Positions 63,629 to 64,000 of a stretch of 64,000 bases of DNA are shown here, in pieces. Made by a program: the position numbers and the translations under genes. The stretch comes from Actinomyces israelii DSM 43320 (lineage in GTDB: Bacteria; Actinomycetota; Actinomycetes; Actinomycetales; Actinomycetaceae), in NCBI RefSeq assembly GCF_000711965.1, contig NZ_JONS01000006.1, forward strand, positions 62,001-126,000. Direction: 5' to 3'. The notes beneath the pieces are model-generated. The model saw nothing but the letters and a program-made list of their open reading frames with translations. It did not search any database and was not told where the DNA came from. The first letter of the stretch is position 1, and each line of letters opens with the position of its first letter.

Positions 63629-64000
63629 GTGGCAGACTCCGCTAACAAGGGCAAGCGACCGAAGGGCACGAAGCTGGCTCAGGCCGCGAGCCGCTACACC
63701 GGCCAGGGCGGTGCTCGGCAGACCGGGCCCGTCCCCGTGGGCGGCGCCCGCGGGAAGAAGGCGGGCGGGCGGCCCGGTGTCCGGCAGGAGGCCACCAGGC
63801 GCCGTCGCTGGATCAACTACCCGCGCGCCGGCAAGGGCCCGGTGATGCGCTGGATCCCCGGGTGGCGCTTCTACCTGGGGAGCTTCCTGCTGCTCATCAT
63901 CCTGGCCGTGGGGGCGTTCGCCGTCGCCTACGCGATGGTCAAGGTCCCCGAGCCCAGCGAGTTCGCCCAGGCCCAGACGACCACCGTCTACTACGCCGAC
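63629..64000 (+). CDS. Class A penicillin-binding protein (N-terminal part)
   Basis: The visible 124 residues start with a basic disordered cytoplasmic tail (ADSANKGKRPKGTKLAQAASRYTG), then RWIPGWRFYLGSFLLLIILAVGAFAVAYAMVKVP, a single membrane helix (about residues 85-106), and PSEFAQAQTTTVYYAD, the start of the periplasmic PBP1A/B-type region ahead of the glycosyltransferase (GT51) domain. Bifunctional enzymes of this kind polymerise and cross-link peptidoglycan. The catalytic domains are outside the window. The GTG start has GAGGA upstream. Confidence 0.8.
   Translation, partial: MADSANKGKRPKGTKLAQAASRYTGQGGARQTGPVPVGGARGKKAGGRPGVRQEATRRRRWINYPRAGKGPVMRWIPGWRFYLGSFLLLIILAVGAFAVAYAMVKVPEPSEFAQAQTTTVYYAD

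Overview
The window is a 64-kb stretch of very GC-rich chromosome from a Gram-positive actinobacterium, most likely Actinomyces or a close relative. The evidence is the gene order trxA-trxB / murJ-pseudokinase fusion / DUF6049 / Nudix / CCA-adding enzyme. This order is the actinobacterial origin-proximal block, and in Mycobacterium it is pcnA-mutT4-Rv3909-mviN-(sigM)-trxB2-trxC. GTG starts, GGAGG ribosome sites and 4-bp ATGA/GTGA stop-start overlaps are frequent. No rRNA, tRNA, insertion sequence or prophage was found.

Region by region. 0-13 kb is housekeeping: an aminotransferase (cut by the edge), a sugar O-acetyltransferase, thrC, the trxB-trxA operon behind a SigR/SigH-type thiol-stress promoter, the three-gene cell-envelope operon (Nudix, DUF6049, MurJ fusion), and the divergent CCA-adding enzyme. 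13-23.3 kb is an accessory defence island: an AbiEi/DUF559-like protein, an AAA+/DUF4143 ATPase, and a compact type I-G (former I-U) CRISPR-Cas locus. That locus has cas3, a small Cas8/Csb3-like gene, a Cas6e-like gene, csb1, csb2 and a three-spacer array, but no cas1, cas2 or cas4. Copies of one long palindrome bracket and punctuate the island. 23.5-25.8 kb is serC-serA. 26.2-30 kb is a redox operon (DUF2255, SDR, F420-reductase-like, aldo/keto reductase) divergent from an XRE/MmyB regulator. 30-32.6 kb has a ROK repressor and an Eis-like acetyltransferase. 32.7-38.9 kb is a glycoside module (GH42, GH30, TetR, MFS permease) with matching operator palindromes at both ends. 39-40.4 kb is another MFS gene.

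40.6-55.1 kb is a GntR-controlled catabolic cluster with 11 structural genes, all on the plus strand: racemase-like protein, carbamate kinase, NCS1 permease, allantoinase, ATCase-type carbamoyltransferase, DUF3830, split transketolase (two subunits), TIM-barrel isomerase, glyoxylate carboligase and a second NCS1 permease. It reads as import of allantoin or a related ureide, ring opening, phosphorolytic carbamoyl transfer with ATP recovery by carbamate kinase, and assembly of glyoxylate into tartronate semialdehyde. The embedded isomerase and transketolase suggest the C3 product is routed through hydroxypyruvate into pentose phosphates rather than through glycerate. This route is an inference and the most interesting idea in the window. 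Two near-identical 18-bp palindromes (ACCTCAG-N4-CTGAGGT) mark the likely GntR operators.

55.7-64 kb holds a MerR/TipAS regulator, a P2-type cation ATPase, a very large enzyme that is probably a PPi-dependent PEP carboxykinase, and the start of a class A penicillin-binding protein.

A recurring theme is long, near-perfect hairpin repeats at the 3' ends of transcription units. There are several sequence families, some with compensatory base changes, which suggests lineage-specific terminator or REP-like elements.
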